Assembly: GCF_000730565.1 (NCBI RefSeq) | Contig: NZ_BBIQ01000001.1 | Coordinates: forward strand, 372,001 to 436,000 | Source: Pseudomonas fulva NBRC 16637 = DSM 17717 | Lineage (GTDB): Bacteria; Pseudomonadota; Gammaproteobacteria; Pseudomonadales; Pseudomonadaceae | DNA: 64,000 bases | Reading direction: 5' to 3' | In this document: piece by piece, positions 37,765-46,827 of the stretch | How the letters are laid out: each line of letters begins with the position of its first letter | Position numbering within the stretch: the stretch's first letter is position 1 | The notes under the pieces: generated by a model | Database searches by the model: none | What the model saw: the letters and a program-made list of their open reading frames with translations, nothing else | Told to the model about the DNA's origin: nothing | Translations under genes and position numbers: made by a program

Positions 37765-37797
37765 CCCCGGACGCTCACGGCTTTCCGGGGTTATTTT
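37765..37797 (+). terminator. Terminator-like hairpin with no gene in front of it
   Basis: CCCCGGA (37765-37771) pairs perfectly with TCCGGGG (37784-37790) over a 12-nt loop, followed by TTATTTTT. There is no plus-strand gene between gbdR (ends 37185) and this site, so it may end a small RNA from about 37640-37800. Confidence 0.55.
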
Positions 37798-37871
37798 TGC
37801 GCGTCCGGATAGTTTCAGTATTCGAGAGGCCTGATAATTTTGTCAGGTTACTAATTTTTTTGCGTTTGCTC

Positions 37872-37900
37872 TCATGAGTGCCTGGGACTCATGAAAGGGG
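37872..37900 (+). promoter_or_regulatory. 8-bp palindrome abutting the metalloprotease ribosome site
   Basis: TCATGAGT (37872-37879) and ACTCATGA (37887-37894) are perfect inverted arms with a 7-nt loop, directly followed by AAGGGG, the ribosome site of the metalloprotease. As RNA it would stack next to the Shine-Dalgarno; as DNA it could be an operator. Confidence 0.5.
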
Positions 37901-37906
37901 CAAATG

Positions 37907-39877
37907 ATGAAAAATTCAGAATGGCCACGCATTCTGTTGTGCCTAGGCATGATGCTGGTCACCGCAAGTTCAATGGCTGCCTCCCCTTCGGAGAACGAGA
38001 AGTCGGGTGGGCTGCCCTTATATAAACTTGAGCCAACGCCCGACCGCACTTCGCTCCAGCGAGACGGAAGTGATTATCTGAAGCGCCTCTTGAAAGACCC
38101 TGCCAATGAGCAGATCACGCTCATCGACATCAATACCGCGCTCATCAATGATAAAACTCAAGCGTTGACGGTCACATTGCCCAATGGTAAGAGTGCCGAT
38201 TTTCGTCTACGGGATTACGACACGCTCGCTGAAGGTATGCAAGGCTGGGTCGGTTATAAAGCGTCTACCTGGAAAGCGAGCCATGCGCCATCCTCCCCTG
38301 AGGAAATCGATCATGACCCGCTGTACTACCTTTCGCTTGTTCGTGCGGGTGATGTATTGATTGGTAGTGCGATCGTCGACGGCGAGCGTTACCGGATCGA
38401 TAACATTGGGTCAGGGCAGCATGTGCTGATCAAGGTCGATGAGTCGAAGCTGCCGCCGGAAGCAGAACCCCTTGAGCCTGAACCGGCATCGGGTGAGGCT
38501 GCCCACGCCACGTCGGCAAACCATCCGCAGGCGAGCCACAGTATCATTCGCGTACTGTTCATAGCGACCAATCAGCGTAAAGCGGCCTCGCCCTTCTACA
38601 TGCTCGAACTGGGTCACGCGCTGAATAATGCAAATCAGTACATGAAGAACAGCCAAGTTAACGTCACGTTTGAACTGGCTGGGTTCTATGAGGGGCCGTA
38701 TAACGAAACCGGAAGGAGTTACAGGCAGCAGTTAGAGGACATTCGCTCGGCTCAGCCGTTTGCAGGAGCGGTACTGAAAGAGCGCGACCGCTTGAGAGCG
38801 CACCTCGTTTCCATGTACTCGACCGCCAGTGAGTTTTGTGGCATGGCGTGGATCAACCCCGGCGCAGCACAGGCCCACTCGGTTATCACCTGTGCTTCTT
38901 CCCTTGCACATGAGCTGGGGCATAATTTTGGGGCGGATCATAATTGGGACGCTGGGGATAAGGTCCGCAATCCCCCCTATCAATATGGCTATCGTTATAC
39001 CGGAACGCCGCGTTTCCGTACGCAGATGTCCTATGACTGTTCGGGTGGAGTCTGCCCGAGAATCGCCTACTGGTCCAATCCCCGACTGACCTATCATGCT
39101 ATGCGCTTGGGCACCGTTGAGCATCACGACGTCGCCCGTCGCTTCAATGAGCAAAGGGGCAAGATAGAGGGTTTTTATCCGCCGCGTCCACAAGTGCAGC
39201 TTTTTAACGGCAAGAACTTTTCTGGAGGGCAGTGCACCCTGGTTTTCTCCGACGCTAACGAGTTTCCCCCTTGTAATAGAGTACATTCGTTTAAGTTTAA
39301 AAATTTCACCAGTGGAATGCGGTTGTGTTTCAAGGCCACTACCTTGAACTGGGCCTGCTACGGCGGTGCTTACTCAGGTGATTTTGAAGTGAGCGACCTC
39401 GATGCCTACCACCCATTGCCTTACGGACTGGTACGGGAAACCTCTGCTCATGCAGGGGCATTGATCGGGCAGGTCCGGAGTGTCGGATACAGTTTTGACT
39501 ATTACGCGACCATTCAACTTTATTCTCGCGCGGATTATCGAGGTGACTCCTGTATGCTCCGCCTGAACCTCGGCACAGTGCGCAATATTTCAGAATGGCC
39601 AGGATGTGACGCCGTGGCCACTGGCAAGTCACGCTCGGCGAAGATACACGCTTTCTCCGGGGGTAATAACAAACTTTGTTTCCTCAACAGCGACCACCGT
39701 CGAAGCCTTTGCTTCACCGGGAGCTATCGGGGCAATTTTCAGATCAGAAATTGGGACATTGGCAGTGGCCTGCCGCAGGGGCTTGTTCGCACGCATGCAG
39801 GCGGTGGTCACATAAATGGCTCAGTGCACCGTATTTCCTTCGGCTACAATAGCCCAGGTTGGCCTCCCGCGCCATGA
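37907..39877 (+). CDS. Secreted zinc metalloprotease with two crystallin-like C-terminal repeats
   Basis: About 656 residues. Signal peptide to about residue 26 (ASSMAA). A prodomain-like region is followed by a reprolysin/M12-like catalytic domain: HELGHNFGADH (His336, His340, His346 with Glu337, counted from 37904) and the Met-turn QMSYD at 375. The C-terminal third has two related repeats (about 432-530 and 535-650), each starting with an IQLYSRADYRG-like strand typical of beta/gamma-crystallin domains, with several Cys. Base composition is clearly more AT-rich than the neighbours, suggesting transfer. The second ATG (37907) is better spaced from the RBS than 37904. Target unknown; a secreted factor acting on host or competitors is plausible. 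Confidence 0.85.
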   Translation: MKNSEWPRILLCLGMMLVTASSMAASPSENEKSGGLPLYKLEPTPDRTSLQRDGSDYLKRLLKDPANEQITLIDINTALINDKTQALTVTLPNGKSADFRLRDYDTLAEGMQGWVGYKASTWKASHAPSSPEEIDHDPLYYLSLVRAGDVLIGSAIVDGERYRIDNIGSGQHVLIKVDESKLPPEAEPLEPEPASGEAAHATSANHPQASHSIIRVLFIATNQRKAASPFYMLELGHALNNANQYMKNSQVNVTFELAGFYEGPYNETGRSYRQQLEDIRSAQPFAGAVLKERDRLRAHLVSMYSTASEFCGMAWINPGAAQAHSVITCASSLAHELGHNFGADHNWDAGDKVRNPPYQYGYRYTGTPRFRTQMSYDCSGGVCPRIAYWSNPRLTYHAMRLGTVEHHDVARRFNEQRGKIEGFYPPRPQVQLFNGKNFSGGQCTLVFSDANEFPPCNRVHSFKFKNFTSGMRLCFKATTLNWACYGGAYSGDFEVSDLDAYHPLPYGLVRETSAHAGALIGQVRSVGYSFDYYATIQLYSRADYRGDSCMLRLNLGTVRNISEWPGCDAVATGKSRSAKIHAFSGGNNKLCFLNSDHRRSLCFTGSYRGNFQIRNWDIGSGLPQGLVRTHAGGGHINGSVHRISFGYNSPGWPPAP

Positions 39878-39942
39878 AGCTTCAACCGTGCAGACGACAT
39901 CATTCAGTAGCCGCCTGCACCGGTTTGACCTTCTGCTGCCGT

Positions 39943-40410
39943 TCAACGTAATGAGATCTGGCGTCCTATAAAGCACGCTGCTGTCTGGTCGCGTTGCTCA
40001 TTGAGCAGCGTTTGAAGTGCCTGGGTGGTGAATGGGCTGAACTTTGCCGCTTTCGGCCCTGTGAGGTCAACGTGCAGCAACATCTGCTCACTGGCCGCCA
40101 GTACCGGGTCGAACCGTGCCCGGTGCAGGGTGTGGTAGACGTGCAGGCGCTTGCAATCAAAGCCAATGATCTGTGTCTGCACCCATACCTCTGTGCCCAA
40201 TTTCACCTCGTGTACGTAATTGATATGTGTCTCCAGGGTGAACAGAGAGTTGCCCCTGCTCCCACGGCTATCGGCATCCAGGCCAATGCGCTCCATCAGC
40301 GCATCGGTGGCGTAGCTGAATATCAGCAGGTAGAAGGCATCGCGCAGGTGACCGTTGTAATCGACCCAGTCTTCCAGCACCTGGGTCCGGTAGGTAATCA
40401 ATGCAGGCAT
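39943..40410 (-). CDS. cdhB: Betainyl-CoA thioesterase of carnitine catabolism
   Basis: 155-residue hotdog thioesterase: VLEDWVDYNGHLRDAFYLLIFS has the catalytic Asp and the following helix of the 4HBT family. In P. aeruginosa the carnitine genes include this thioesterase next to carnitine dehydrogenase; it hydrolyses betainyl-CoA to glycine betaine. ATG at 40410, 10 nt after the cdhA stop; upstream in-frame ATGs lie inside cdhA and are not used. Last gene of the operon. Confidence 0.9.
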   Translation of the reverse strand: MPALITYRTQVLEDWVDYNGHLRDAFYLLIFSYATDALMERIGLDADSRGSRGNSLFTLETHINYVHEVKLGTEVWVQTQIIGFDCKRLHVYHTLHRARFDPVLAASEQMLLHVDLTGPKAAKFSPFTTQALQTLLNEQRDQTAACFIGRQISLR

Positions 40411-40420
40411 CGTGCTGTCC

Positions 40421-41386
40421 TCAGTCGCCGAACGACATGCCATGATTGGCCTTGCTGGTGGTGACCGCTTCCAGCACCGCCAGCAGTGAGTCATCCCGGT
40501 AGCGTTCCAGCGCGGCGATGCTGCGATCACCCAATTGCTGCGACGTACCTTCCACCACATCGTCGATCAGCTTGTCGGTCAGCTCAGGCGCCGGAAGGTA
40601 GGTCCACGGCAGCTTCAATGCCGGCCCGAATTGCGACATGAAGTGGCGCATGCCGGCATCGCCCCCGGCCAGGGTATAGGTCAGGAAGGTGCCCATGAAC
40701 GACCAGCGCAAGCCCGCGCCAAAGCGGATGGCGTCGTCGATTTCACCGGTGGTGGCGACTCCGTCGTTGACCAGGTGCAGCGCCTCGCGCCACAGCGCTT
40801 CGAGCAAACGGTCGGCGATGAAACCGGGGACTTCCTTGCGCACGTGCAGCGGGCGCATGCCAAGGGCGGTATAGACGGTGCTGGCCGCCTCGACGGCCTG
40901 CGGCGCGGTCCGCATGCCGCCGACGATCTCGACCAACGGCAGCAGGTACACCGGGTTGAAAGGATGCCCCACCACACAGCGCTCAGGGTGAACGGCCGAG
41001 GCGTAGAACTCGCTGGGCAACAAGCCCGACGTGCTGCTGGCAATGATCGCATCGGGTTTGGCTGCGGCGCTGATCCGTGCATGCAGGTCGAGTTTCAGGT
41101 CCAACCGCTCAGGCGCGCTTTCCTGGATGAAATCAGCGTCGCGCACGCACGCTTCAACGGTGTCGACAAAGGCCAGTCGGGCTTGTGACGCGCCCGGCGC
41201 AAGGCCCTGTTTCTCCAAGGCAGGCCAAGCGTTGGCGATACGTTTGCGCAGGGCCTGTTCGGCGCCTGGCGCCGGGTCCCAGGCGATCACGTCCAGCCCG
41301 TGGGCAAGGGCGCGTGCAACCCAGCCGCTGCCGATCACGCCGCTGCCTAATGCCGCGAATGTCTTGATGTCAGTGATGAAGTTCAT
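40421..41386 (-). CDS. cdhA: L-carnitine dehydrogenase
   Basis: 321 residues, NAD-dependent, of the 3-hydroxyacyl-CoA dehydrogenase fold. Rossmann motif [18 protein letters not shown] at the N-terminus, then [11 protein letters not shown] and [17 protein letters not shown], the catalytic His region. Oxidises L-carnitine to 3-dehydrocarnitine. Between cdhC (18 nt upstream) and cdhB, the same order as the P. aeruginosa cdh cluster. Confidence 0.93.
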   Translation of the reverse strand: MNFITDIKTFAALGSGVIGSGWVARALAHGLDVIAWDPAPGAEQALRKRIANAWPALEKQGLAPGASQARLAFVDTVEACVRDADFIQESAPERLDLKLDLHARISAAAKPDAIIASSTSGLLPSEFYASAVHPERCVVGHPFNPVYLLPLVEIVGGMRTAPQAVEAASTVYTALGMRPLHVRKEVPGFIADRLLEALWREALHLVNDGVATTGEIDDAIRFGAGLRWSFMGTFLTYTLAGGDAGMRHFMSQFGPALKLPWTYLPAPELTDKLIDDVVEGTSQQLGDRSIAALERYRDDSLLAVLEAVTTSKANHGMSFGD

Positions 41387-41404
41387 GCGGGTCTCCAGAA
41401 GCGA

Positions 41405-42289
41405 TCAGCGACGGTTCAGGTTCATCTTTGCCCGGCCTTCGGCGGGGCTCAGCACACGGGCGCCCAGGCGTGAAATGATCTCTACCGCGCGCTCGACCAA
41501 CTGGCCGTTGCTGGCCAGTACGCCACGGTCCAGGTACAGGTTGTCTTCCAGGCCGACCCGCACGTTGCCGCCGAGCAACACGGCCTGTGCGGCCATGGGC
41601 ATCTGCATGCGGCCGATGCCAAACCCGGCCCAGGTCGCATTGGCGGGCAGGTTGTCGACCATGGCTTTCATGGTGGTGGTATCAGCGGGTGCGCCCCACG
41701 GGATTCCCAGGCACAGCTGGAACAAGGGGTTGTCGAGCAGGCCCTCTTTGATCATTTGCTTGGCGAACCACAGGTGGCCGGTATCGAAGATTTCCAGCTC
41801 TGCCTTGACCCCCAGTTCCGTGATGCGCCGGGCACCGGCGCGTAGTTGCGCGGGCGTGGAAACGTAGATGGAATTGCCGTCACCGAAGTTGAGAGTGCCG
41901 CAGTCCAGGGTGCAGATTTCCGGTAACAACGCCTCGACGTGGGCCAGGCGTTCGAGCGGGCCGATCAGGTCAGTGCCCTGTCCGAATGCCATGGGGTTTT
42001 CATCGGGCCCGATTTCCAGGTCGCCGCCCATGCCGGCGGTGAGGTTGACGATGATGTCCACGTCGGCTTCGCGAATACGCTCCATGACTTCGCGGTACAG
42101 GGCCACATCACGGCTGAAGCGCCCTGTCTGCGGGTCGCGTACATGGCAGTGCACCACGGTGGCGCCGGCCTTGGCGGCTTCCACGGCCGCTGCGGCGATC
42201 TGCTTGGGTGTGACTGGGACCAGATGGCTTTTCGAGGCGGTGTCGCCGGCGCCGGTCAGGGCGCACGTGATGATGACGTCGTGGTTCAT
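41405..42289 (-). CDS. cdhC: 3-dehydrocarnitine cleavage enzyme (BKACE family)
   Basis: 294 residues, TIM-barrel beta-keto acid cleavage enzyme. Zinc and substrate residues are visible in [11 protein letters not shown]-like [15 protein letters not shown], in [11 protein letters not shown] and at the C-terminus. Condenses dehydrocarnitine with acetyl-CoA to give betainyl-CoA and acetoacetate. Starts after a REP pair that separates it from caiX. Confidence 0.92.
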   Translation of the reverse strand: MNHDVIITCALTGAGDTASKSHLVPVTPKQIAAAAVEAAKAGATVVHCHVRDPQTGRFSRDVALYREVMERIREADVDIIVNLTAGMGGDLEIGPDENPMAFGQGTDLIGPLERLAHVEALLPEICTLDCGTLNFGDGNSIYVSTPAQLRAGARRITELGVKAELEIFDTGHLWFAKQMIKEGLLDNPLFQLCLGIPWGAPADTTTMKAMVDNLPANATWAGFGIGRMQMPMAAQAVLLGGNVRVGLEDNLYLDRGVLASNGQLVERAVEIISRLGARVLSPAEGRAKMNLNRR

Positions 42290-42320
42290 AAGGGATCCTG
42301 TGCGATCTGTTGTGGGCTTT

Positions 42321-42398
42321 TCGCCGGCAAGCCGGCCCCTGCAAGGTCCTGGACGAACCTCGGTGTGCAGGGAGCTGTAGGGGCCGGCTTGTTGGTGA
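42321..42398. repeat. REP pair (REPIN) between caiX and cdhC
   Basis: Two inverted REP copies: TCGCCGGCAAGCCGGCCCCT (from 42321) and its complement-like AGGGGCCGGCTTGTTGGTGA (to 42398). Together they form a long hairpin inside the caiX-cdhC operon gap. Confidence 0.75.
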
Positions 42399-42408
42399 TG
42401 GGGCGGTA

Positions 42409-43353
42409 TCAGTTGGCGGTAAGCTTGAGGTTGTCGGCGGCCGGCTTGCCATCGAAGGTGGTCACCCCCTCAAGCCAGCGGGCCTTGTCCTCGGGGTGAT
42501 CCTTGAGCCATTGGCGCGCCGATTCCAGCGCGTCCTTGTGGTCGAGCAGTGGCTGCATCATGCGGCTCTCGTCTTCGGCACTGAAGCTCAGATTGGCCAG
42601 CAGGCGGTTGGCATTGGGGCAGCGCGCTGCGTAATCGGGCGCGGTTACGGTCCACACCGTCGCGCGACCTTCGTCAGGGCCGAGCGCATCCTGGCTATCG
42701 CCGAGGTAAACCATGTCGATGTTCACGTTCATGGGGTGTGGGGTCCAGCCGAAGAACACCACGGCTTCCTTGCGCCGTACTGCGCGGTCCACGGCGGCCA
42801 GCATGCCCGCTTCGCTGGACTCGACCAGCTGGAACTTGCCTAGGCCGAACTGGTTCTTGGCGATCATGGCCTTTATTTGGGTGTTGGCACCGGAACCCGG
42901 CTCGATGCCATAGAGCTTGCCGCCCAGTTCCTTCTCGAATTTGTGTATGTCGGCGAAGGTGCGCAGCCCCTTGTCCGCCAGGTACCTGGGCACTGCCAAC
43001 GTGGCCCGGGCGTCTTCGAGGCTGGCTTTGTCCATGACTTTGACCTGCCCGGCCTCGATGAAGGGAGTGATGGTCTGGGTCATGATCGGGTTCCAGTACC
43101 CCAGGAACATGTCCAGGCGTTTGTCGCGAATGCCAGCGAAGATGATCTGCTGCGACGCGCTGGTTTGCTTGGTGGTGTAACCCAGGCCATCGAACAATGC
43201 CTGAGCGATGGCGCTTGTCGCGATCACATCGGTCCAGTTGACCACGCCCAGACGGACATTCTTGCAGGCAGCGGCATCGGCTGCGTAAAGCGAGGGGGTA
43301 ACAAGGCTGGTCAGGGCCAAGGTCAACAGGCTGCGGCGGATCAAGCTGTGCAT
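42409..43353 (-). CDS. caiX: Carnitine-binding periplasmic protein
   Basis: 314 residues, signal peptide with cleavage near SLYAADA. Same OpuAC-type fold as ChoX ([33 protein letters not shown]) and clearly paralogous. Delivers carnitine to the transporter core ChoWV, as known in P. aeruginosa; no permease is encoded next to it, which fits. First gene of the caiX-cdhCAB unit, divergent from cdhR. Confidence 0.9.
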   Translation of the reverse strand: MHSLIRRSLLTLALTSLVTPSLYAADAAACKNVRLGVVNWTDVIATSAIAQALFDGLGYTTKQTSASQQIIFAGIRDKRLDMFLGYWNPIMTQTITPFIEAGQVKVMDKASLEDARATLAVPRYLADKGLRTFADIHKFEKELGGKLYGIEPGSGANTQIKAMIAKNQFGLGKFQLVESSEAGMLAAVDRAVRRKEAVVFFGWTPHPMNVNIDMVYLGDSQDALGPDEGRATVWTVTAPDYAARCPNANRLLANLSFSAEDESRMMQPLLDHKDALESARQWLKDHPEDKARWLEGVTTFDGKPAADNLKLTAN

Positions 43354-43442
43354 GGTGGCTCTCCATCGGCAGTACAGATTGTTATGGTGGCGGTCTCTGC
43401 GGACCGTGTGAACACGCTACGCTGGTGGCACTATTGAAAATC

Positions 43443-43477
43443 GCACGCCGGCGACCAACATTTGCACGCAGGCGACC
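43443..43477. promoter_or_regulatory. 14-bp direct repeat of 21-bp period: probable CdhR binding site
   Basis: GCACGCCGGCGACC (43443-43456) and GCACGCAGGCGACC (43464-43477), 13 of 14 identical, period 21. On the minus strand, facing caiX, each reads GGTCGC first, the same half-site core as the putative GbdR sites. It ends 19 nt before the cdhR ATG, so autorepression plus activation of caiX is a reasonable model. Confidence 0.65.
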
Positions 43478-43495
43478 TGTTCTCTGGAGCACGCC

Positions 43496-44452
43496 ATGGC
43501 GCAGATCATCCACTTCCTGTTATTGCCCGGTTTCTCGGCCATGGGGTTCATCAGTGCCCTGGAGCCCCTGCGCGTGGCCAATAGGTTCAAAGCCCAGGCG
43601 TACCACTGGCAGGTGTTGAGCCTGGATGGGAGCGCCGTGAACGCCAGCAATGGCATGTCGGTCAATGCCGACGCAGCGCTGGGTGCGCAAACGCCCTGCG
43701 GTACGTTGCTGATCGTGGCAGGCTTCGAACCCCTGCGCTGCTACGCCCCCAAGCTCCAGCAAAGCCTGCGACGCCTGGCTCACGAGGGTGGCATGCTAGG
43801 CGGGATCGATACGGGTGCTGTGGTGCTGGCCGAGGCAGGCTTGCTCGATGGCCATCGTGCGACCGTACACTGGGAGGCGCTGGATGCGTTCAGGGAAAAC
43901 TACCCCAGCCTGCAGGCCACCCAGGAGCTGTTCGAAATTGACCGGCAACGCATTACCTGTGCGGGCGGCACCGCTTCAATCGACTTGATGCTCGATCTGA
44001 TTGCCCAGGCCCATGGCGCCGAGCTCGCCGTGCAGGTTTCCGAGCAGTTCGTGTTGAGCCGTATTCGACCGCGCCAAGATCATCAACGCATGCAGATCGC
44101 TGCACGCTATGGCATCAGCAACCGCAAGCTGGTGCAGGTGATCGGTGAGATGGAAAAGCACACCGAACACCCCCTTGGCACAACGGAACTGGCCGCGCGC
44201 GCGATGATCACCCGTCGCCAGATGGAGCGCCTGTTCAGGTTGCACCTCAACGACACCCCCAGCGGCTTTTACCTCGGCCTGCGCCTGGACAAGGCTTGCC
44301 AGTTGTTGCGCCAAACCCAGATGACGATCACCCAGGTCAGCGTGGCATGCGGTTTTGAACTGCCGTCGTACTTCACCCGACGTTACAAGCGCCGCTTCGG
44401 GCGCTGCCCGCGCGAGGAGCGAAGGGTCGTGAAGCCGTCACCGCCGAATTAG
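43496..44452 (+). CDS. cdhR: Carnitine-responsive AraC-family regulator CdhR
   Basis: 318 residues with the same domain order as GbdR: GATase1-like sensor (about 1-185, IHFLLLPGFSAMGFISALEPLRVAN) and AraC HTH (about 215-315, MITRRQMERLFRLHL and VACGFELPSYFTRRYKRRFG). Divergent from caiX and the carnitine genes. The RBS GGAG is 6 nt from the ATG. Confidence 0.92.
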   Translation: MAQIIHFLLLPGFSAMGFISALEPLRVANRFKAQAYHWQVLSLDGSAVNASNGMSVNADAALGAQTPCGTLLIVAGFEPLRCYAPKLQQSLRRLAHEGGMLGGIDTGAVVLAEAGLLDGHRATVHWEALDAFRENYPSLQATQELFEIDRQRITCAGGTASIDLMLDLIAQAHGAELAVQVSEQFVLSRIRPRQDHQRMQIAARYGISNRKLVQVIGEMEKHTEHPLGTTELAARAMITRRQMERLFRLHLNDTPSGFYLGLRLDKACQLLRQTQMTITQVSVACGFELPSYFTRRYKRRFGRCPREERRVVKPSPPN

Positions 44453-44540
44453 CCCTGCAAAATGTCGTTGCCCACACGTTGGAGCTTGAGGTTGGTGCGA
44501 TGAATAAGCCGCAAACTTTTCCTGACCAGGCAGTCTCGCG

Positions 44541-44942
44541 CTACTGTTGCAGAATCGATTGCAGGTACTCGGACCGGTCATCGGTGCGTTGCGCCACGCA
44601 GGTGTCCCAGGCGGCCTGGTAAGCTTTGCCGTTGGTCGGCAGGGTGAGGGTTTCCACCTTGCAATCGGCATCGCGAAGCTGCGTCCACAGCCCCTGAGCC
44701 TGCTTCAAGCGCTCGATCATTGTTGCTGCAACGCTGCCTTTGTCGTCGAACGCGTCATGAACGCGCTGGAGAAGTTCGTCATAGGCCGATTTCAGCTCCC
44801 GTTCGGAGGCTTGCTTGTTAAACGCTGCGCAGGCGTGGGCTTGCGCCTCGGTCTCGACGTTGTCGCACGGGGTATTTTCTTCCTCACCGGCCTGGGCTGC
44901 CGCCACCACGGCCAGCAGTACCATCCCTGCCATCGCTTTCAT
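44541..44942 (-). CDS. DUF1311 / LprI-like exported protein
   Basis: 133 residues with a signal peptide (MKAMAGMVLLAVVAAAQAG). Four Cys in the positions of the LprI/DUF1311 domain (PCDNVETEAQAHACAAF... and DADCKVETL... TCVAQRTDD), ending in a helical region. Some LprI homologues inhibit lysozyme; that role is not shown here. Monocistronic, convergent with cdhR and divergent from the dgc operon. Confidence 0.8.
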   Translation of the reverse strand: MKAMAGMVLLAVVAAAQAGEEENTPCDNVETEAQAHACAAFNKQASERELKSAYDELLQRVHDAFDDKGSVAATMIERLKQAQGLWTQLRDADCKVETLTLPTNGKAYQAAWDTCVAQRTDDRSEYLQSILQQ

Positions 44943-45074
44943 TCGTTGTTTCCTCCACCGGCTGACGAATCCTGACGATTCTCGCGTACTCTCGGCGCGT
45001 ACGGTATCACCTGGGCAGATTGTTCATCAAAGGGCCCTCGATGGTCGTTATCGAGACTGTGTCTCATCGCCGCA

Positions 45075-45105
45075 GGCCGCGCCAGAGGGCGGCTTGTCGC
45101 GCATT
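45075..45105 (+). promoter_or_regulatory. GbdR-like site upstream of the dipeptidase-dgc operon
   Basis: GCCGC at 45076 and GTCGC at 45096 (in CTTGTCGCGCATTG) are 20 bp apart, about 130 nt upstream of the first ATG. Weaker than the choX/gbcA copies, with one mismatch in the first half-site. Confidence 0.45.
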
Positions 45106-45227
45106 GACGCTTTCGGCAAACCCCCTGTCGTTTTTGCATCGGGGCGCCTCGGGGCACAGGCATATGCTGGCCCCAAAGCGCCGGCACAAGGTTTGGCGCC
45201 AGCCCATTCAATAAAAGGGGACGCCTG

Positions 45228-46205
45228 ATGAGCCCAGCCGAATTACACGCCGACAGCATCGTCATCGATGGCCTGATCATCGCCAAGTGGAACCGCGAGC
45301 TGTTCGAAGATATGCGCAAAGGAGGCCTTACCGCCGCCAACTGCACCGTGTCGGTTTGGGAAGGTTTCAAGGCAACCGTCGACCAGATCGCTGCAAGCCA
45401 GAAACTGATCCGCGAGAACAGCGACCTGGTGATGCCCGTGCGCACCACGGCCGACATTCGCAAGGCCAAGGAACTGGGCAAGACCGGTATCCTCTTCGGC
45501 TTCCAGAACGCCCATGCCTTCGAAGACCAGATCGGTTATGTGGAGGTGTTCAAGCAGTTGGGCGTGGGCATCGTGCAGATGTGTTACAACACCCAGAACC
45601 TGGTAGGCACCGGCTGCTACGAGCGTGACGGCGGCCTGTCGGGCTTTGGTCGCGAAATCGTTGCCGAAATGAATCGCGTCGGCATCATGTGCGACTTGTC
45701 CCACGTCGGCTCCAAAACCTCCGAGGAAGTCATCCTCGAATCGAAAAAGCCGGTGTGCTACTCCCACTGCCTGCCATCGGGCCTTAAAGAGCACCCGCGC
45801 AACAAGTCCGATGAAGAACTGAAGTTCATCGCCGACCACGGTGGTTTCGTTGGCGTGACCATGTTTGCACCGTTCCTGGCCAAGGGTATCGACTCGACCA
45901 TCGACGACTATGCCGAGGCCATCGAGTACACCATGAACATCGTAGGTGAAGATGCCATCGGCATCGGTACCGACTTCACCCAGGGTCACGGCAAGGAATT
46001 CTTCGAATACCTCACCCACGACAAGGGCTACGCCCGTCGCCTGACCAACTTCGGCAAGATCATCAACCCGCTGGGCATTCGCACCGTGGGCGAGTTCCCC
46101 AACCTCACCGAAACCTTGCTCAAGCGTGGCCACTCCGAGCGCGTGGTTCGCAAGATCATGGGCGAGAACTGGGTCAACGTATTGAAAGACGTCTGGGGCG
46201 AATAA
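45228..46205 (+). CDS. Membrane (M19 renal-type) dipeptidase family protein
   Basis: 325 residues. M19 metallopeptidase fold: IVIDGLIIAKWN start, then MCDLSHVGSKTSEEVI and YSHCLPSGLKEHPRNKSDEEL with the metal His residues, and GIGTDFTQGHG near the C-terminus. The same gene heads the dimethylglycine operon in P. aeruginosa, where its substrate is not settled. AGGGGACGCCTG leader; 75 nt before the next gene. Confidence 0.87.
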   Translation: MSPAELHADSIVIDGLIIAKWNRELFEDMRKGGLTAANCTVSVWEGFKATVDQIAASQKLIRENSDLVMPVRTTADIRKAKELGKTGILFGFQNAHAFEDQIGYVEVFKQLGVGIVQMCYNTQNLVGTGCYERDGGLSGFGREIVAEMNRVGIMCDLSHVGSKTSEEVILESKKPVCYSHCLPSGLKEHPRNKSDEELKFIADHGGFVGVTMFAPFLAKGIDSTIDDYAEAIEYTMNIVGEDAIGIGTDFTQGHGKEFFEYLTHDKGYARRLTNFGKIINPLGIRTVGEFPNLTETLLKRGHSERVVRKIMGENWVNVLKDVWGE

Positions 46206-46281
46206 GCCGCTCTCAAGCTTCGAGCCCCTGCCAGCAACGCCGGGGCTACCCAATAAAAATTTTTTCTGGAGTTGAGTTTCC

Positions 46282-46812
46282 ATGGCCAAGATCGCCCCGC
46301 AATTGCCAATCGAAGTCGACAGCGAGACCGGTGTCTGGACCAGCGACGCCTTGCCGATGCTGTACGTGCCACGCCATTTCTTCGTCAACAACCACATGGG
46401 CATCGAAGAAGTCCTGGGCGCCGACAAGTACGCCGACATTCTCTACAAGGCGGGCTACAAGTCGGCGTGGCACTGGTGCGAGAAAGAAGCCGAGTGCCAT
46501 GGCCTGGAAGGGGTCGCGGTCTTCGAGCACTACATGAAGCGCCTGAGCCAGCGTGGCTGGGGGCTGTTCGAGATCCAGGACATCGACCTGGACAAGGGCA
46601 CGTGCAGCGTCAAGCTCAAGCACTCGGCCTTCGTCTACGTCTATGGCAAGTGCGGCCGCAAGGTCGACTACATGTTCACTGGCTGGTTCGCCGGTGCCAT
46701 GGACCAGATTCTCGCTGCCCGCGGCAGCTCGATCCGCACCGTTGCCGAGCAGGTGTACGGTGGGTCGGAAGAAGGCCACGAAGATGGCCTGTTCGTAACG
46801 AAGCCGTTGTAA
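46282..46812 (+). CDS. DUF5943 (4-vinyl reductase-like) protein of the dgc operon
   Basis: 176 residues, cytosolic; V4R-type pattern (HFFVNNHMGIEEVLG, HALLER-like CEKEAECHGLEGVAVFEHYMKR, KLKHSAFVYVYG). Strictly associated with dgcA in pseudomonads; function not established. It ends 15 nt before dgcA, so it is part of that transcript. Ligand binding or assembly of the demethylase is a guess. Confidence 0.8.
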   Translation: MAKIAPQLPIEVDSETGVWTSDALPMLYVPRHFFVNNHMGIEEVLGADKYADILYKAGYKSAWHWCEKEAECHGLEGVAVFEHYMKRLSQRGWGLFEIQDIDLDKGTCSVKLKHSAFVYVYGKCGRKVDYMFTGWFAGAMDQILAARGSSIRTVAEQVYGGSEEGHEDGLFVTKPL

Positions 46813-46827
46813 GCCGGAGATAGCGTC

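Larger units (their letters stand above)
37538..37906. other. Intergenic region with a plus-strand terminator and a 5' UTR hairpin
   Basis: 369 nt without a supported protein gene. It holds a terminator-like hairpin at 37765-37797 that no annotated plus-strand gene explains, and a palindrome at 37872-37894 next to the metalloprotease ribosome site. AT content rises sharply from about 37800 on. Confidence 0.55.

Noticed and set aside
42721-43437. Plus-strand frames opposite caiX
   Set aside because: Shadow frames of a clear periplasmic binding protein gene.
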